Positions 25,133 through 33,494 are shown, numbered from the stretch's first letter. The stretch: DNA of 64,000 bases from CAMPJU01 sp036675265 (GCA_036675265.1 JAKFFJ010000057.1:12287-76286); one strand, 5' to 3'. Numbers and translations: made by a program. The notes: generated from the sequence alone by a model not told the origin.

Positions 25133-25164
25133 ACGGGCCGGGAGGCATGCCTCCCGGCCCGTTC
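25133..25164 (+). terminator. Perfect 30-base palindromic terminator
   Basis: ACGGGCCGGGAGGC at 25133-25146 pairs with 25149-25162, followed by TT. It ends the entericidin pair just before the trpS promoter. Confidence 0.8.
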
Positions 25165-25193
25165 CATGTCCGGGGGACGGCTTGGCGGTCAGT

Positions 25194-25199
25194 TAGAAT
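25194..25199 (+). promoter_or_regulatory. -10-like box 8 bases before trpS ATG
   Basis: TAGAAT is followed by CCGCGCCC and the ATG. No Shine-Dalgarno is seen, so a leaderless transcript is plausible. Confidence 0.45.
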
Positions 25200-25207
25200 C
25201 CGCGCCC

Positions 25208-26527
25208 ATGGAGAAGACCCCGAAAGCGCGCCGGCGCAAGCGCGTCCTGACCGGCATCACGACGTCGGGGACGCCGCACCTGGGCAACTATGTCGGCGCC
25301 ATCCGCCCGGCGATCGCCGCGAGTCGCGATGCCGGGGTGGAGAGCTTCTACTTCCTCGCCGACTACCACGCGCTGATCAAGGTCACCGACCCGGCGCGGG
25401 TGCAGCGGTCGACGCTGGAGATCGCCGCCGCCTGGCTGGCTTGCGGGCTGGATCCGGAACAGGTCTGGTTCTACCGCCAGTCGGACATCCCCGAGATCCC
25501 GGAGCTCACCTGGCTGCTCACCTGCGTGGCCGGCAAGGGGCTGCTCAACCGCGCGCATGCCTACAAGGCGGCGGTCGACCGCAACCGCGAACTGGGCGAG
25601 GACGACGACGCGGGCATCAGCGCGGGCCTCTTCATGTACCCCGTGCTGATGGCCGCCGACATCCTGCTGTTCGACGCGGACGTGGTGCCGGTGGGACGCG
25701 ACCAGGTCCAGCACATCGAGATGGCGCGCGATTTCGCGCAGCGCTTCAACCATCTGTACGGCACGGCGCGTTTCACGCTGCCCGAAGTGGCGATCGAGGA
25801 CCACGTGGCCACGCTGCCCGGCCTGGACGGCCGCAAGATGAGCAAGAGCTACGACAACGTCATCCCGCTGTTCGCCCCGCGCGAGCAGTTGCGCAAGCTG
25901 GTGTACGCGATCGTCACCGACTCGCGCGAGCCGGGCGAACCCAAGGACACCGATGGCGCCAACGTCTTCCAGCTGTACCAGGCGTTCGCCTCGGCCGACG
26001 AGACCGCGGCGATGCGCGCGGCCTTCGCCGACGGCATCGGCTGGGGGGACGCGAAGGCCGCGCTGTTCGAGCGCATCGACGCGGAGGTCGCGCCGTTGCG
26101 CGAACGCTACGAAGCGCTGATGGCGCATCCCGGCCGGATCGAGGAACAGCTGCGCGACGGCGCCGCGCGCCTGCGCGCGACCCATGCGACGGCGCGCCTG
26201 GACGCCTTGCGGCACGCGGTCGGGCTGCGCGACCTGGCCGCATCGGCATCGCCTGCCACCGCGAAGGGCACCACGAAGGCGGCCCTGCCGGTGTTCAAGC
26301 AGTACCGCGAAGCGGATGGCCGCTTCCACTTCAAGCTGGTCGAAGGCGACCGCGTGCTGCTGCAGAGCACGGGCTTCGATTCGCCGAAGGACGCGGGGCG
26401 ACGCATCGCCGTGCTGCGCCAGGAAGGGTTTGCCGAGGGCGACGCCGCGCTCGCGCTCGGGGAAGGCGTGGGCGAGGACGACGTGCGCGCGGCACTCGCC
26501 GCGCTCGAACAGGCCGCTGCCGACTGA
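25208..26527 (+). CDS. trpS: Tryptophanyl-tRNA synthetase with C-terminal extension
   Basis: 439-residue class I synthetase charging tRNA-Trp. The HIGH-equivalent TPHLGNY is at residues 22-28 and KMSKS at 210-214, with the TrpRS-specific GLFMYPVLMAADILL between. Typical bacterial TrpRS is about 330-340 residues. Here an Ala/Lys linker near residue 345 leads to an extra module of about 50 residues at 362-410 (VFKQYREADGRFHFKLVEGDRVLLQS...) that resembles a DUF1508/YegP fold unit, then a short helical tail. Similar long TrpRS forms occur in xanthomonads. The stop overlaps the next gene. Confidence 0.93.
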   Translation: MEKTPKARRRKRVLTGITTSGTPHLGNYVGAIRPAIAASRDAGVESFYFLADYHALIKVTDPARVQRSTLEIAAAWLACGLDPEQVWFYRQSDIPEIPELTWLLTCVAGKGLLNRAHAYKAAVDRNRELGEDDDAGISAGLFMYPVLMAADILLFDADVVPVGRDQVQHIEMARDFAQRFNHLYGTARFTLPEVAIEDHVATLPGLDGRKMSKSYDNVIPLFAPREQLRKLVYAIVTDSREPGEPKDTDGANVFQLYQAFASADETAAMRAAFADGIGWGDAKAALFERIDAEVAPLRERYEALMAHPGRIEEQLRDGAARLRATHATARLDALRHAVGLRDLAASASPATAKGTTKAALPVFKQYREADGRFHFKLVEGDRVLLQSTGFDSPKDAGRRIAVLRQEGFAEGDAALALGEGVGEDDVRAALAALEQAAAD

Positions 26528-26841
26528 TGAATCCGCTCATCGAGACCAACCTGGCGCTGGTGCTGTTCCTGCCCTGGTTCGTGATCCTCGGCGTGCTGTT
26601 CTGGGTCTATCCCCGCCAGCCGCGCGACGGTCGTCGACGCCTGTTCGACGCAGCATCGCTGGTGGTCGCGGTGGCCGCCTTCGTGGCCAGCCTGCACTGG
26701 GCGCAGGGCATTGCCGACCGGCAGTACGGCGAGATGTGGCCGCAGGTGCTGGCCACGTCGCTGGGTTACGGGGTCTTCCTGGCGGTGCTCGCGCTCGCCT
26801 GGGTCCTGCGCCGCCGGTGGTTGCGCAACCGGCGCGGGTGA
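26527..26841 (+). CDS. Small three-helix membrane protein, unknown
   Basis: 104 residues with three likely transmembrane helices (LALVLFLPWFVILGVLFWVYP, ASLVVAVAAFVASLHWAQ, VLATSLGYGVFLAVLALAWVL) and a basic C-terminus RRRWLRNRRG. The ATG overlaps the trpS stop (TGATG), so it is coupled to trpS. No functional family is recognised; it is convergent with the VOC gene three bases away. Confidence 0.75.
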   Translation: MNPLIETNLALVLFLPWFVILGVLFWVYPRQPRDGRRRLFDAASLVVAVAAFVASLHWAQGIADRQYGEMWPQVLATSLGYGVFLAVLALAWVLRRRWLRNRRG

Positions 26842-26844
26842 CGC

Positions 26845-27228
26845 TCAGTCCCAGCGGTTGGCGTCGTCGCCGAGCGGGCCGTGCTGCGGGTTGACCACGC
26901 AGAAGCGATGGCCGGTCGGGGCCTGCATCACCCACCAGCGCTTGACGAACGCGACCCGCGTGGCGCCCAGCGCCTCCAGGCGTGCGACCTCCGCGTCCAG
27001 GTCGTCGGTCTCGATGTCCAGGTGGATGTGCGAGTGGTGGTCCACGCGCTGCAGGAGGACGTTGACCTCGCCCGGGCGCGCCTGCAGTTCCGCATAACGC
27101 CCATCGCCGTCTTCGTCCGGGTTGGCGACCGGCCGCCCCAGCGCCTGGCTCCAGAACGTGGTCGCGGGACCGAGGTCGTCGACCCGGCAGTCGAACACGA
27201 AGTGGCAGGGGCGGCTGCGGTGCGCCAT
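26845..27228 (-). CDS. VOC/glyoxalase-like protein
   Basis: 127 residues with the paired beta-alpha-beta-beta-beta modules of the vicinal-oxygen-chelate fold. DCRVDDLGPATTFWSQALGRPV opens the first half, and HLDIETDDLDAEVARLEALGA the second; APTGHRFCVVNPQ ends it. It is related to glyoxalase/bleomycin-resistance proteins of unknown substrate. It is the last gene of the E1-E2 operon, 10 bases after the E2 stop, so it may be transcribed with it. Confidence 0.85.
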   Translation of the reverse strand: MAHRSRPCHFVFDCRVDDLGPATTFWSQALGRPVANPDEDGDGRYAELQARPGEVNVLLQRVDHHSHIHLDIETDDLDAEVARLEALGATRVAFVKRWWVMQAPTGHRFCVVNPQHGPLGDDANRWD

Positions 27229-27238
27229 CGCGCCGCCG

Positions 27239-28663
27239 TCAGTCGGCCGCCGCCAGGTCGTCGAGCAGCGCCTTGAGGAAGCGCGCGGCCTCGCCGCCGG
27301 TGCAGGCGCGGTGGTCGAACGTCAGCGAGATGGGCATGCGGCGGTGCACTTCGACACCGCCGATCACCGCGACCACGTCGTGCACCAGCTTGCCGGCACC
27401 GACGATCGCCACGCACGGCGGCACCACGACCGGCGTGGCGTAGCGGCCGGCGAACATGCCGAAGTTCGACAGGCTGATGGTGTAGCCCGAAAGCTCGGAC
27501 GCGGGAATGCTGCGGTCCTGGACCTGGTTGCGCAGGCGGTTGATGCCCTCGCGCAGGCCGCGCGCATCCAGCATGTCCGCGTTGCGCAGCGCCGGCACGA
27601 ACAGGCCGTCGTCGGTGTCCACGGCGATGCCGAGGTCCACGTGCGGATGCAGGGTGCGGGTCAGCGTGTCGCCGTCGAACCAGGCATTGAGGGCCGGCAC
27701 GTCGCGGCAGGCGGTGACGATGGCACGCACGAGTCGCGCGGTGATGTCCTGCTTGCCGTTCCAGCCGTGCAGGTCCGCGTCGTCGCACAGCGTGGTCGGC
27801 ACGACCTTCGCATGCGCGTCGGCCATGACCCGCGCCATGTTGCGGCGCACGCCCTTGAGCTGTTCGGGCTGGCCGGAGGCCTTCACCGAAGGCGGCTGGG
27901 TGCGCATGGGCTTGCCGGAGGCGGAGAGCTGCGTGCGCTGGTCGGCCGTCCTTGCGGGAGCCGCCGTGGCGGCGATTTCGCGGGCATTCGCCGCCGTGGC
28001 GGCTCCCACCGGGGCACTGCCCGTTCTTGCGGACCCGTCGGCAGCGGCCTGCTTCACGTCCGCCATCGTCACCACGCTGTCCGCGCCGCTGGGCCGCACG
28101 CGCGCCAGCTCCACGCCCAGCTTGCGCGCCATCGCGCGCACCGCGGGCATCGCCTTGACGCCGCCCGCGGACGATACGGCATCGCTGCGCACGGCGTCCG
28201 ACGACTGCATGGCGCCGACCACGGTGCCGCTGTCCTTGCGCGCGGCCGGCGCCGCTTCGTCGGCGACGATCGCGCCACCGTCGTCGGAGGCGACCACGCG
28301 GTCGTCCGGCGCCGGATCCTGGCTGCCCACGCCTTTGGACGGCGTGCCCTGCTGCGGCTGTTCGCCGCCGCCATGGTGATGGCCGGTGTCCTGGCCCTCG
28401 GCGCGCTGCGGCAGGTTCGGGTCGACCTCGAACTCCGCGAGCATGCTGCCGGTCACCACGATGTCGCCGGCGGCGCCGGCCAGCTTCAGCACCCTGCCCG
28501 AGACGGGCGACGGCACCTCCACCACGGCCTTGGCGGTCTCCATCGACACGAGGCTTTCGTCCAGGCGGATGGTGTCGCCCTCCTTGACGAACCACTCGAC
28601 GATGGTCGCGTCGGGCAGCCCTTCGCCGAGGTCGGGGAGCTTGAAGGTCTTCTTGTCGGCCAT
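27239..28663 (-). CDS. Dihydrolipoamide acyltransferase (E2) of 2-oxo acid dehydrogenase complex
   Basis: 474 residues. One lipoyl domain (LPDLGEGLPDATI, lipoyl Lys45 in METAKA) is followed by a long Ala/Asp-rich linker and a peripheral-subunit binding domain (AMPAVRAMARKLGVELARVRPSG, about residues 160-195). A second linker and the catalytic acyltransferase domain complete it. The active-site segment is DHRACTGG (His451); the usual DHRxxDG Asp is Thr455, which I believe occurs in the branched-chain subgroup but cannot verify. The second linker (residues about 219-236) is encoded by an inverted pair of REP-like repeats. It forms an operon with E1alpha and E1beta; substrate is branched-chain 2-oxo acids or pyruvate. 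Confidence 0.9.
   Translation of the reverse strand: MADKKTFKLPDLGEGLPDATIVEWFVKEGDTIRLDESLVSMETAKAVVEVPSPVSGRVLKLAGAAGDIVVTGSMLAEFEVDPNLPQRAEGQDTGHHHGGGEQPQQGTPSKGVGSQDPAPDDRVVASDDGGAIVADEAAPAARKDSGTVVGAMQSSDAVRSDAVSSAGGVKAMPAVRAMARKLGVELARVRPSGADSVVTMADVKQAAADGSARTGSAPVGAATAANAREIAATAAPARTADQRTQLSASGKPMRTQPPSVKASGQPEQLKGVRRNMARVMADAHAKVVPTTLCDDADLHGWNGKQDITARLVRAIVTACRDVPALNAWFDGDTLTRTLHPHVDLGIAVDTDDGLFVPALRNADMLDARGLREGINRLRNQVQDRSIPASELSGYTISLSNFGMFAGRYATPVVVPPCVAIVGAGKLVHDVVAVIGGVEVHRRMPISLTFDHRACTGGEAARFLKALLDDLAAAD
27956..28007. repeat. Inverted REP-like pair inside the E2 coding sequence
   Basis: GGGAGCCGCCGTGGCGGCGA (27956-27975) and its reverse complement (27988-28007, 18 of 20 matching) flank 12 bases. 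The core equals that of the intergenic repeat at 19718. It stays in frame and encodes an Ala-rich linker stretch. Confidence 0.75.
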
Positions 28664-28667
28664 GGTG

Positions 28668-29690
28668 TCAGCTCGCTTCCAGGGTGCGCCGTGCGGCCGC
28701 GACGATGCGCTCGACGCTCGGCAGGTACTTCATTTCGAGGCGGAACAGCGGGATGTGCGTGTCGTAGCCGGTCACGCGCTCGACCGGCGCGACGAGGTCG
28801 TACATCGACTCGCCGGCCAGCCGCGCGGCGATCTCCGCGCCGAAGCCGGCGGTCTTCGGGGCCTCGTGCACGATCACGCAGCGGCCGGTGCGCGACACCG
28901 ACTCGGCGATCGTGTCGAAGTCGAGCGGGCGCAGCGTCGCCACGTCGATCACCTCGGCGCTGATGCCGTCGGCCTCGAGCTTCTCGGCGGCCTCCAGGCA
29001 CTCCTTCACCTGCGCGCCCCAGGTCACCAGGGTCACGTCGGTGCCGTCGCGCAGCACGTAGCAGACGTCCAGCGGCAGGGCCTCGCCATCGTCCGGCACG
29101 AGTTCCTTGTACTGGCGGTAGATGCGCTTGGGCTCGAAGTAGATGACCGGGTCCGGCTCGCGGATCGCGGCCAGCAGCAGGCCGTAGGCGCGCGCGGGCG
29201 AGGAGGGCATGACCACGCGCAGGCCCGGCACGTTGGTGAAGATCGCCTCGTTGGCCTCGCTGTGGTGCTCCGGTGCGCGGATGCCGCCGCCCCACGGCAC
29301 GCGCAGCACCATCGGGCAATGCAGGCGCCCGCGGGTGCGGTAGCGCATGCGCGCGGCGTGGCAGACCAGGAAGTCGACCATCGGGTACATGAAACCGTCG
29401 AACTGGGCTTCGGCCACGGGCTTCATGCCCTGGCTGGCCATGCCGACGGTGAGGCCGGCGATGGTGGTCTCGTCCAGCGGCGTGTCGATCACGCGCGACG
29501 AGCCGAACTGCGCGTGCAGCCCGGCGGTTGCGCGGAACACGCCCCCGTTGACGCCCACGTCCTCGCCGAGCACGACGACGCTGGCGTCGGCCCGCATCTC
29601 GTAGGCGAGCGCCTGGGTGACCGCCTCGATGAGGGTGATGGCCTGGGGCCCGGCGTCCGCGGCGGCCGGCTTCTGCTTCGCGGCGCTCAT
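28668..29690 (-). CDS. 2-oxo acid dehydrogenase E1 beta subunit
   Basis: 340 residues of the transketolase-like pyrimidine-binding and C-terminal fold. Features include VVVLGEDVGVNGGVFRAT, VIDTPLDETTIAGLTVGMA, the EAQF segment (conserved Glu) and the phosphate-side HHSEANEAIF loop, then GTDVTLVTWG and EVIDVATLRPLD in the C-terminal domain. It forms the alpha2beta2 E1 with the gene upstream. Its ATG overlaps the E1alpha stop (ATGA) and E2 starts 5 bases after its stop. Confidence 0.93.
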   Translation of the reverse strand: MSAAKQKPAAADAGPQAITLIEAVTQALAYEMRADASVVVLGEDVGVNGGVFRATAGLHAQFGSSRVIDTPLDETTIAGLTVGMASQGMKPVAEAQFDGFMYPMVDFLVCHAARMRYRTRGRLHCPMVLRVPWGGGIRAPEHHSEANEAIFTNVPGLRVVMPSSPARAYGLLLAAIREPDPVIYFEPKRIYRQYKELVPDDGEALPLDVCYVLRDGTDVTLVTWGAQVKECLEAAEKLEADGISAEVIDVATLRPLDFDTIAESVSRTGRCVIVHEAPKTAGFGAEIAARLAGESMYDLVAPVERVTGYDTHIPLFRLEMKYLPSVERIVAAARRTLEAS

Positions 29691-30760
29691 GCGCGGCCCT
29701 CCAGCGCCAGCGCTTCGGCACGCTGCCGGAGCAGGTCGGCGGGCGGGTCCGCATAGAGGTAGTCGAACATCGCCTCGACCGGCTGCACCGGCGTCTCGAG
29801 GTAGGCGTTGATCTCGATGTCGACCAGGCGCCCGCATTCCTCCACCCAGTCCTTCTCCGCCTGTTCGTCCCACAGCTTCGCCGCGGTGAGGTACTTGCGC
29901 AGGCGCAACATCGGCTCGAGTTCCCAGGCCGCCTTGACCTGGGCTTCGTCGCGGTAGCGGCGGGCATCGTCGGCGGTGGTGTGGTCGTGCAGGCGGTAGG
30001 TCATGAACTCGATCACCGAGCCACCCCCGCCGGTGCGGGCGCGCTCCATCGCCCGGCGCATGCCCTCGAGCACGGCGATGAGGTCGTTGCCGTCCACCTG
30101 CATGCAGTGCAGGCCGCCGGCCAGGCCCTTCTGGGCCAGGGTCTTCGCGCCGGTCTGCGCCGTGCGCGGCACCGAGATCGCCCAGCCGTTGTTGATGATG
30201 CATTGCACGAACGGCAGCGTGAACGCGCCGGCCGAGTTGATCGCGGCGTAGGTGTCGGTCTTGGAGGAGCCGCCGTCGCCGCAGCAGGTCACCGCGACGC
30301 GGTCCTCGCCGCGCAGCTTGAACGCCAGCGCCGCGCCCGCGGCCATCAGGCACTGGGTGGCGATGGGCACGCACCAGGGATAGTCGTGCTTCGGCCCGGA
30401 GAAATCGTTGCCGCGCTCGTCGCCACCCCAGTACATCAGCACGTCGCGCGGCTTGACCCCGCGCATGAACTGGGCACCGTATTCGCGGTAGCTGGGGGCG
30501 AACACGTCCTCGGGACGCATCGAGGCGCCGATGCCGACATGGGTCGCCTCGTGGCCGAGGCTGGCGGCATACGTGCCGAGCTTGCCGGTGCGCTGCAGCG
30601 CGATCGCCTTCGTGTCGAAGGTCCGCACGAACAGCATCTGCTTGAACAGCGGCAGCAGGGCCTTGGGGTCGCTGAAGGCCTTGGGCAGCTTGCCGACGGG
30701 CTTGCCGTCCGGCCCGAGGCACTGCAGGTATTCGATCTCGTAGGTCGCGGCGACGGTCAT
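29687..30760 (-). CDS. 2-oxo acid dehydrogenase E1 alpha subunit
   Basis: 357-residue thiamine-diphosphate subunit. The ThDP motif starts at GDGGSSKTDTY and ends in INNGWAISVP (GDG...NN). The phosphorylation-loop-like segment YRLHDHTTADDARRYRD and the N-terminal SLGHEATHVGIGASM are typical. Bacteria of this family generally carry a separate single-chain AceE for pyruvate, so this complex probably acts on branched-chain 2-oxo acids and provides iso-acyl-CoA primers; pyruvate remains possible. It is the first gene of the minus-strand operon, divergent from kynA (74 bases). Confidence 0.92.
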   Translation of the reverse strand: MTVAATYEIEYLQCLGPDGKPVGKLPKAFSDPKALLPLFKQMLFVRTFDTKAIALQRTGKLGTYAASLGHEATHVGIGASMRPEDVFAPSYREYGAQFMRGVKPRDVLMYWGGDERGNDFSGPKHDYPWCVPIATQCLMAAGAALAFKLRGEDRVAVTCCGDGGSSKTDTYAAINSAGAFTLPFVQCIINNGWAISVPRTAQTGAKTLAQKGLAGGLHCMQVDGNDLIAVLEGMRRAMERARTGGGGSVIEFMTYRLHDHTTADDARRYRDEAQVKAAWELEPMLRLRKYLTAAKLWDEQAEKDWVEECGRLVDIEINAYLETPVQPVEAMFDYLYADPPADLLRQRAEALALEGRA

Positions 30761-30822
30761 CGCGGGCAGGCCTCGGGGCGTGCTGGGGGAACCGGAATGA
30801 TAGCGAATCGCCGTGCCGCCCC

Positions 30823-30828
30823 TAGAAT
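30823..30828 (+). promoter_or_regulatory. -10-like box 6 bases before kynA ATG
   Basis: TAGAAT then GGCCCG and the ATG; no Shine-Dalgarno in between, so the kynA mRNA may be leaderless. Confidence 0.45.
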
Positions 30829-30834
30829 GGCCCG

Positions 30835-31749
30835 ATGACTGCCCCGACGATCCCCGACGCGCCCGGCGGCGCCGACGAGCGGCACCTGCGCCCGCTGGAG
30901 GACGGCATCGAGACCGACCTGGCCGGCCGGATGACCTATGGCGGGTATCTCCAGCTGGACCGGCTGCTGTCGGCCCAGTCGCCCGTCAGCAATCCGCCGC
31001 ACCACGACGAAGTGCTGTTCATCCTCCAGCACCAGGTCTCGGAGCTGTGGATGAAGCTGCTGGTGCACGAACTGCGCGCGGCGCTGGTGCACCTGCGGGC
31101 GGACGACCTCGGGCCGACCCAGAAGATCTTCGCGCGCTGCAAGGCGGTGCTGCGCCAGCTCACCGAGATGTGGACGGTGCTGGAGACGCTGACGCCGTCC
31201 GAGTACATGCAGTTCCGCGAGATCCTGGGCCCGTCCTCGGGGTTCCAGTCGGCGCAGTACCGCACGATCGAGTTCCTGCTGGGCAACAAGAACGCCGCGA
31301 TGCTCGACGTGTTCGCGCACGACCCGCGGGAGCAGGCGGTCCTGCGCGAGGCACTCGCGGCGCCGTCGCTGTACGACGAGGTCCTGAAGTACCTGGCGCG
31401 CCGCGGCCACGCGGTGCCGGCCACGCACCTGGATCGCGACTGGTCGGAGCCGCACGTGTCCGATCCGGCGCTGCTGCCGATGTTCGAGCGCATCTACGAG
31501 GACACCGGCGCGTACTGGGCCGAGTACCACCTGTGCGAGGACCTCGTCGATCTCGAGAGCCAGTTCCAGCTGTGGCGCTTCCGCCACATGCGCACGGTGA
31601 TGCGCATCATCGGGTTCCGCCGCGGCACCGGCGGTTCGTCGGGCGTGGGCTTCCTGAAGCGCGCGCTGGACCTGACCTTCTTCCCGGAGCTGTTCGAGGT
31701 CCGCACGATCATCGGCCCGGGCAAGGGATACGGGGTCGACGCGAAGTAG
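30835..31749 (+). CDS. kynA: Tryptophan 2,3-dioxygenase
   Basis: 304-residue heme enzyme opening the indole ring of L-tryptophan to N-formylkynurenine. TDO signatures are MTYGGYLQLDRLLSAQ, HHDEVLFILQHQVSELWMKLL, FREILGPSSGFQSAQYRTIEFLLGNK and RHMRTVMRIIGFRRGTGGSSGV; the last includes the proximal heme His. Length is normal. No other kynurenine-pathway gene lies in the window. It is divergent from the 2-oxo acid dehydrogenase operon. Confidence 0.96.
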   Translation: MTAPTIPDAPGGADERHLRPLEDGIETDLAGRMTYGGYLQLDRLLSAQSPVSNPPHHDEVLFILQHQVSELWMKLLVHELRAALVHLRADDLGPTQKIFARCKAVLRQLTEMWTVLETLTPSEYMQFREILGPSSGFQSAQYRTIEFLLGNKNAAMLDVFAHDPREQAVLREALAAPSLYDEVLKYLARRGHAVPATHLDRDWSEPHVSDPALLPMFERIYEDTGAYWAEYHLCEDLVDLESQFQLWRFRHMRTVMRIIGFRRGTGGSSGVGFLKRALDLTFFPELFEVRTIIGPGKGYGVDAK

Positions 31750-31761
31750 TGAATGCGCGGC

Positions 31762-31776
31762 TGCTGCGTTGCAGCA
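31762..31776. repeat. 15-base inverted motif TGCTGCGTTGCAGCA upstream of the POT gene
   Basis: Inverted repeat TGCTGC-GTT-GCAGCA in the kynA-POT gap. The identical 15-mer occurs at 21128-21142 in the birA upstream region. The CTGC-N3-GCAG core resembles PhaR-type operators, but chance recurrence is possible. Confidence 0.3.
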
Positions 31777-31874
31777 TCGTCGTCCGAGCTTTCACGGCAC
31801 CCCTGAGCGGGTTAGGGTAAATGTTCCACGGCCGCCACCCAGGCGGCCGCTCACCATTCCGGGGGGAAGCACCA

Positions 31875-33473
31875 GTGGCCCATTCACCAACGATTGCCGG
31901 GGAAAAGACCTTCCTGGGTCATCCGCGCGGCTTGTACATGCTGTTCTTCGCCGAGATGTGGGAGCGGTTCTCCTACTACGGCATGCGCGCGCTGCTGGTG
32001 CTCTACCTCACCAAGCACTGGCTGTTTTCCGACGAGGATGCGTCGCTGGTCTATGGCGCCTATACGGCCCTCGTGTACATCACCCCGGTGATCGGCGGAT
32101 ACCTGGCCGACCGCTACCTCGGCCAGCGCAAGGCGGTGCTGTACGGCGCGGTCCTGCTGACGATCGGCCACTTCCTCATGGGCTTCGAGGGCGAAGGCGC
32201 GGGGGACAGCCCGGCGATCAACGCGTTCTGGCTTGCGCTGGCCTTCATCATCGTCGGCTCGGGCTTCCTGAAGGCCAACATCTCGGTGATGGTGGGCCAG
32301 CTCTACCCGCGCACCGACGCCCGGCGCGACGGCGCGTACACGATCTTCTACATGGGCATCAACCTGGGCGCGTTCCTTGGCTCGCTGCTCTGCGGCTACC
32401 TCGGCGAGACCTACGGCTGGAAGTACGGCTTCGGCGCCGCGGGCTTCGGCATGCTGCTGGGCCTGGTGGTGTTCGTGATCGGCAAGCCCCTGCTGCGCGG
32501 CCATGGCGAGTCGACCGATCCGGAGGCGCTGCGCGCCCGCAAGGTCGGCATCCCGTTCGAGTGGCTGCTGTATGGCCTGGGGATCCTGATCGTCATCGCC
32601 TGCTGGTGGATGGTGCAGAACCAGGACGTGGTCGGCTGGGCGCTGGGCCTGGCGGGCGTGGCGCTGCTCGCCTACGTCGGCCATGCCGCGGTGACGCGCC
32701 TGGACGCGCACGCGCGCAACCGCATCTTCGCCGCGGTCATCCTGATGATCGGGTCGGTGCTGTTCTGGGCACTGTTCGAACAGGCCGGCTCCTCGCTCAA
32801 CCTCTATACCGACCGCTACGTCAACCGCGACATGTTCGGATGGGAAGTGCCGGCCTCGATGTTCCAGTCGATCAACGCGGCCTACATCATCCTGCTGGCG
32901 CCCGTCTTCGCCTGGCTCTGGACCACGCTGGGCGAACGCGGCCTGGAGCCCTCCGCGCCGGCGAAGTTCGGCCTGGGCATCGTGCAGCTGGGTGCCGGTT
33001 TCCTGGTGCTGGTCGCAGGCGCGACCGCGGTGGCCAACGGCAGCGCGACGCCGGTGCTCTTCATCTTCCTGATCTACCTGCTGCACACCACCGGCGAGTT
33101 GTGCCTGTCGCCGGTGGGGCTGTCGGCGATGAACCGACTCGCGCCGTCGCACATGGCGAGCCTGATCATGGGCAGCTGGTTCTTCGCATCGGCCACGGGC
33201 AACTACGTCGCCGGCATGATCGCGGCGGCGACCGGCTCGGAAGCGGCGTCGGGCAGCGATGCCGCCCAGGACGTGGTGCTGGACGTGTACACCAAGATCG
33301 GCTGGATCGCGGTCGCGGTCGGCGTCGGCTTCCTGGTCGTTTCGCCCCTGATCAAGAAGCTGATGCACATCGACACGCTCAAGGACGACGACCACGTGCT
33401 GGCGGGCGAGGCCGAGCTGGCCGAGCCACAGGCGGCGGGCACGCGCACCGACGAGGAGCGCCGGCGGTACTGA
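31875..33473 (+). CDS. POT/PTR family proton-dependent peptide transporter
   Basis: 532-residue inner-membrane symporter for di- and tripeptides with 12-14 predicted helices. The family signature E-x-x-E-R-F-x-Y-Y appears as AEMWERFSYYGMR in helix 1. GGYLADRYLGQRKAV and FYMGINLGAFLGSLLCGYLGE follow (PTR2 signatures). The start is the GTG at 31875 behind GGGGGGAAG; an in-frame ATG 54 bases upstream would add Arg/Gly-rich residues before the conserved start. A strong UUCG terminator follows. Confidence 0.92.
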   Translation: MAHSPTIAGEKTFLGHPRGLYMLFFAEMWERFSYYGMRALLVLYLTKHWLFSDEDASLVYGAYTALVYITPVIGGYLADRYLGQRKAVLYGAVLLTIGHFLMGFEGEGAGDSPAINAFWLALAFIIVGSGFLKANISVMVGQLYPRTDARRDGAYTIFYMGINLGAFLGSLLCGYLGETYGWKYGFGAAGFGMLLGLVVFVIGKPLLRGHGESTDPEALRARKVGIPFEWLLYGLGILIVIACWWMVQNQDVVGWALGLAGVALLAYVGHAAVTRLDAHARNRIFAAVILMIGSVLFWALFEQAGSSLNLYTDRYVNRDMFGWEVPASMFQSINAAYIILLAPVFAWLWTTLGERGLEPSAPAKFGLGIVQLGAGFLVLVAGATAVANGSATPVLFIFLIYLLHTTGELCLSPVGLSAMNRLAPSHMASLIMGSWFFASATGNYVAGMIAAATGSEAASGSDAAQDVVLDVYTKIGWIAVAVGVGFLVVSPLIKKLMHIDTLKDDDHVLAGEAELAEPQAAGTRTDEERRRY

Positions 33474-33494
33474 CCGGCCGTCGCATGCGATGAC

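Noticed and set aside
29687..30760. Firm call as pyruvate dehydrogenase E1 alpha
   Set aside because: Sequence alone does not separate pyruvate from branched-chain substrates; the broader 2-oxo acid dehydrogenase call is kept.
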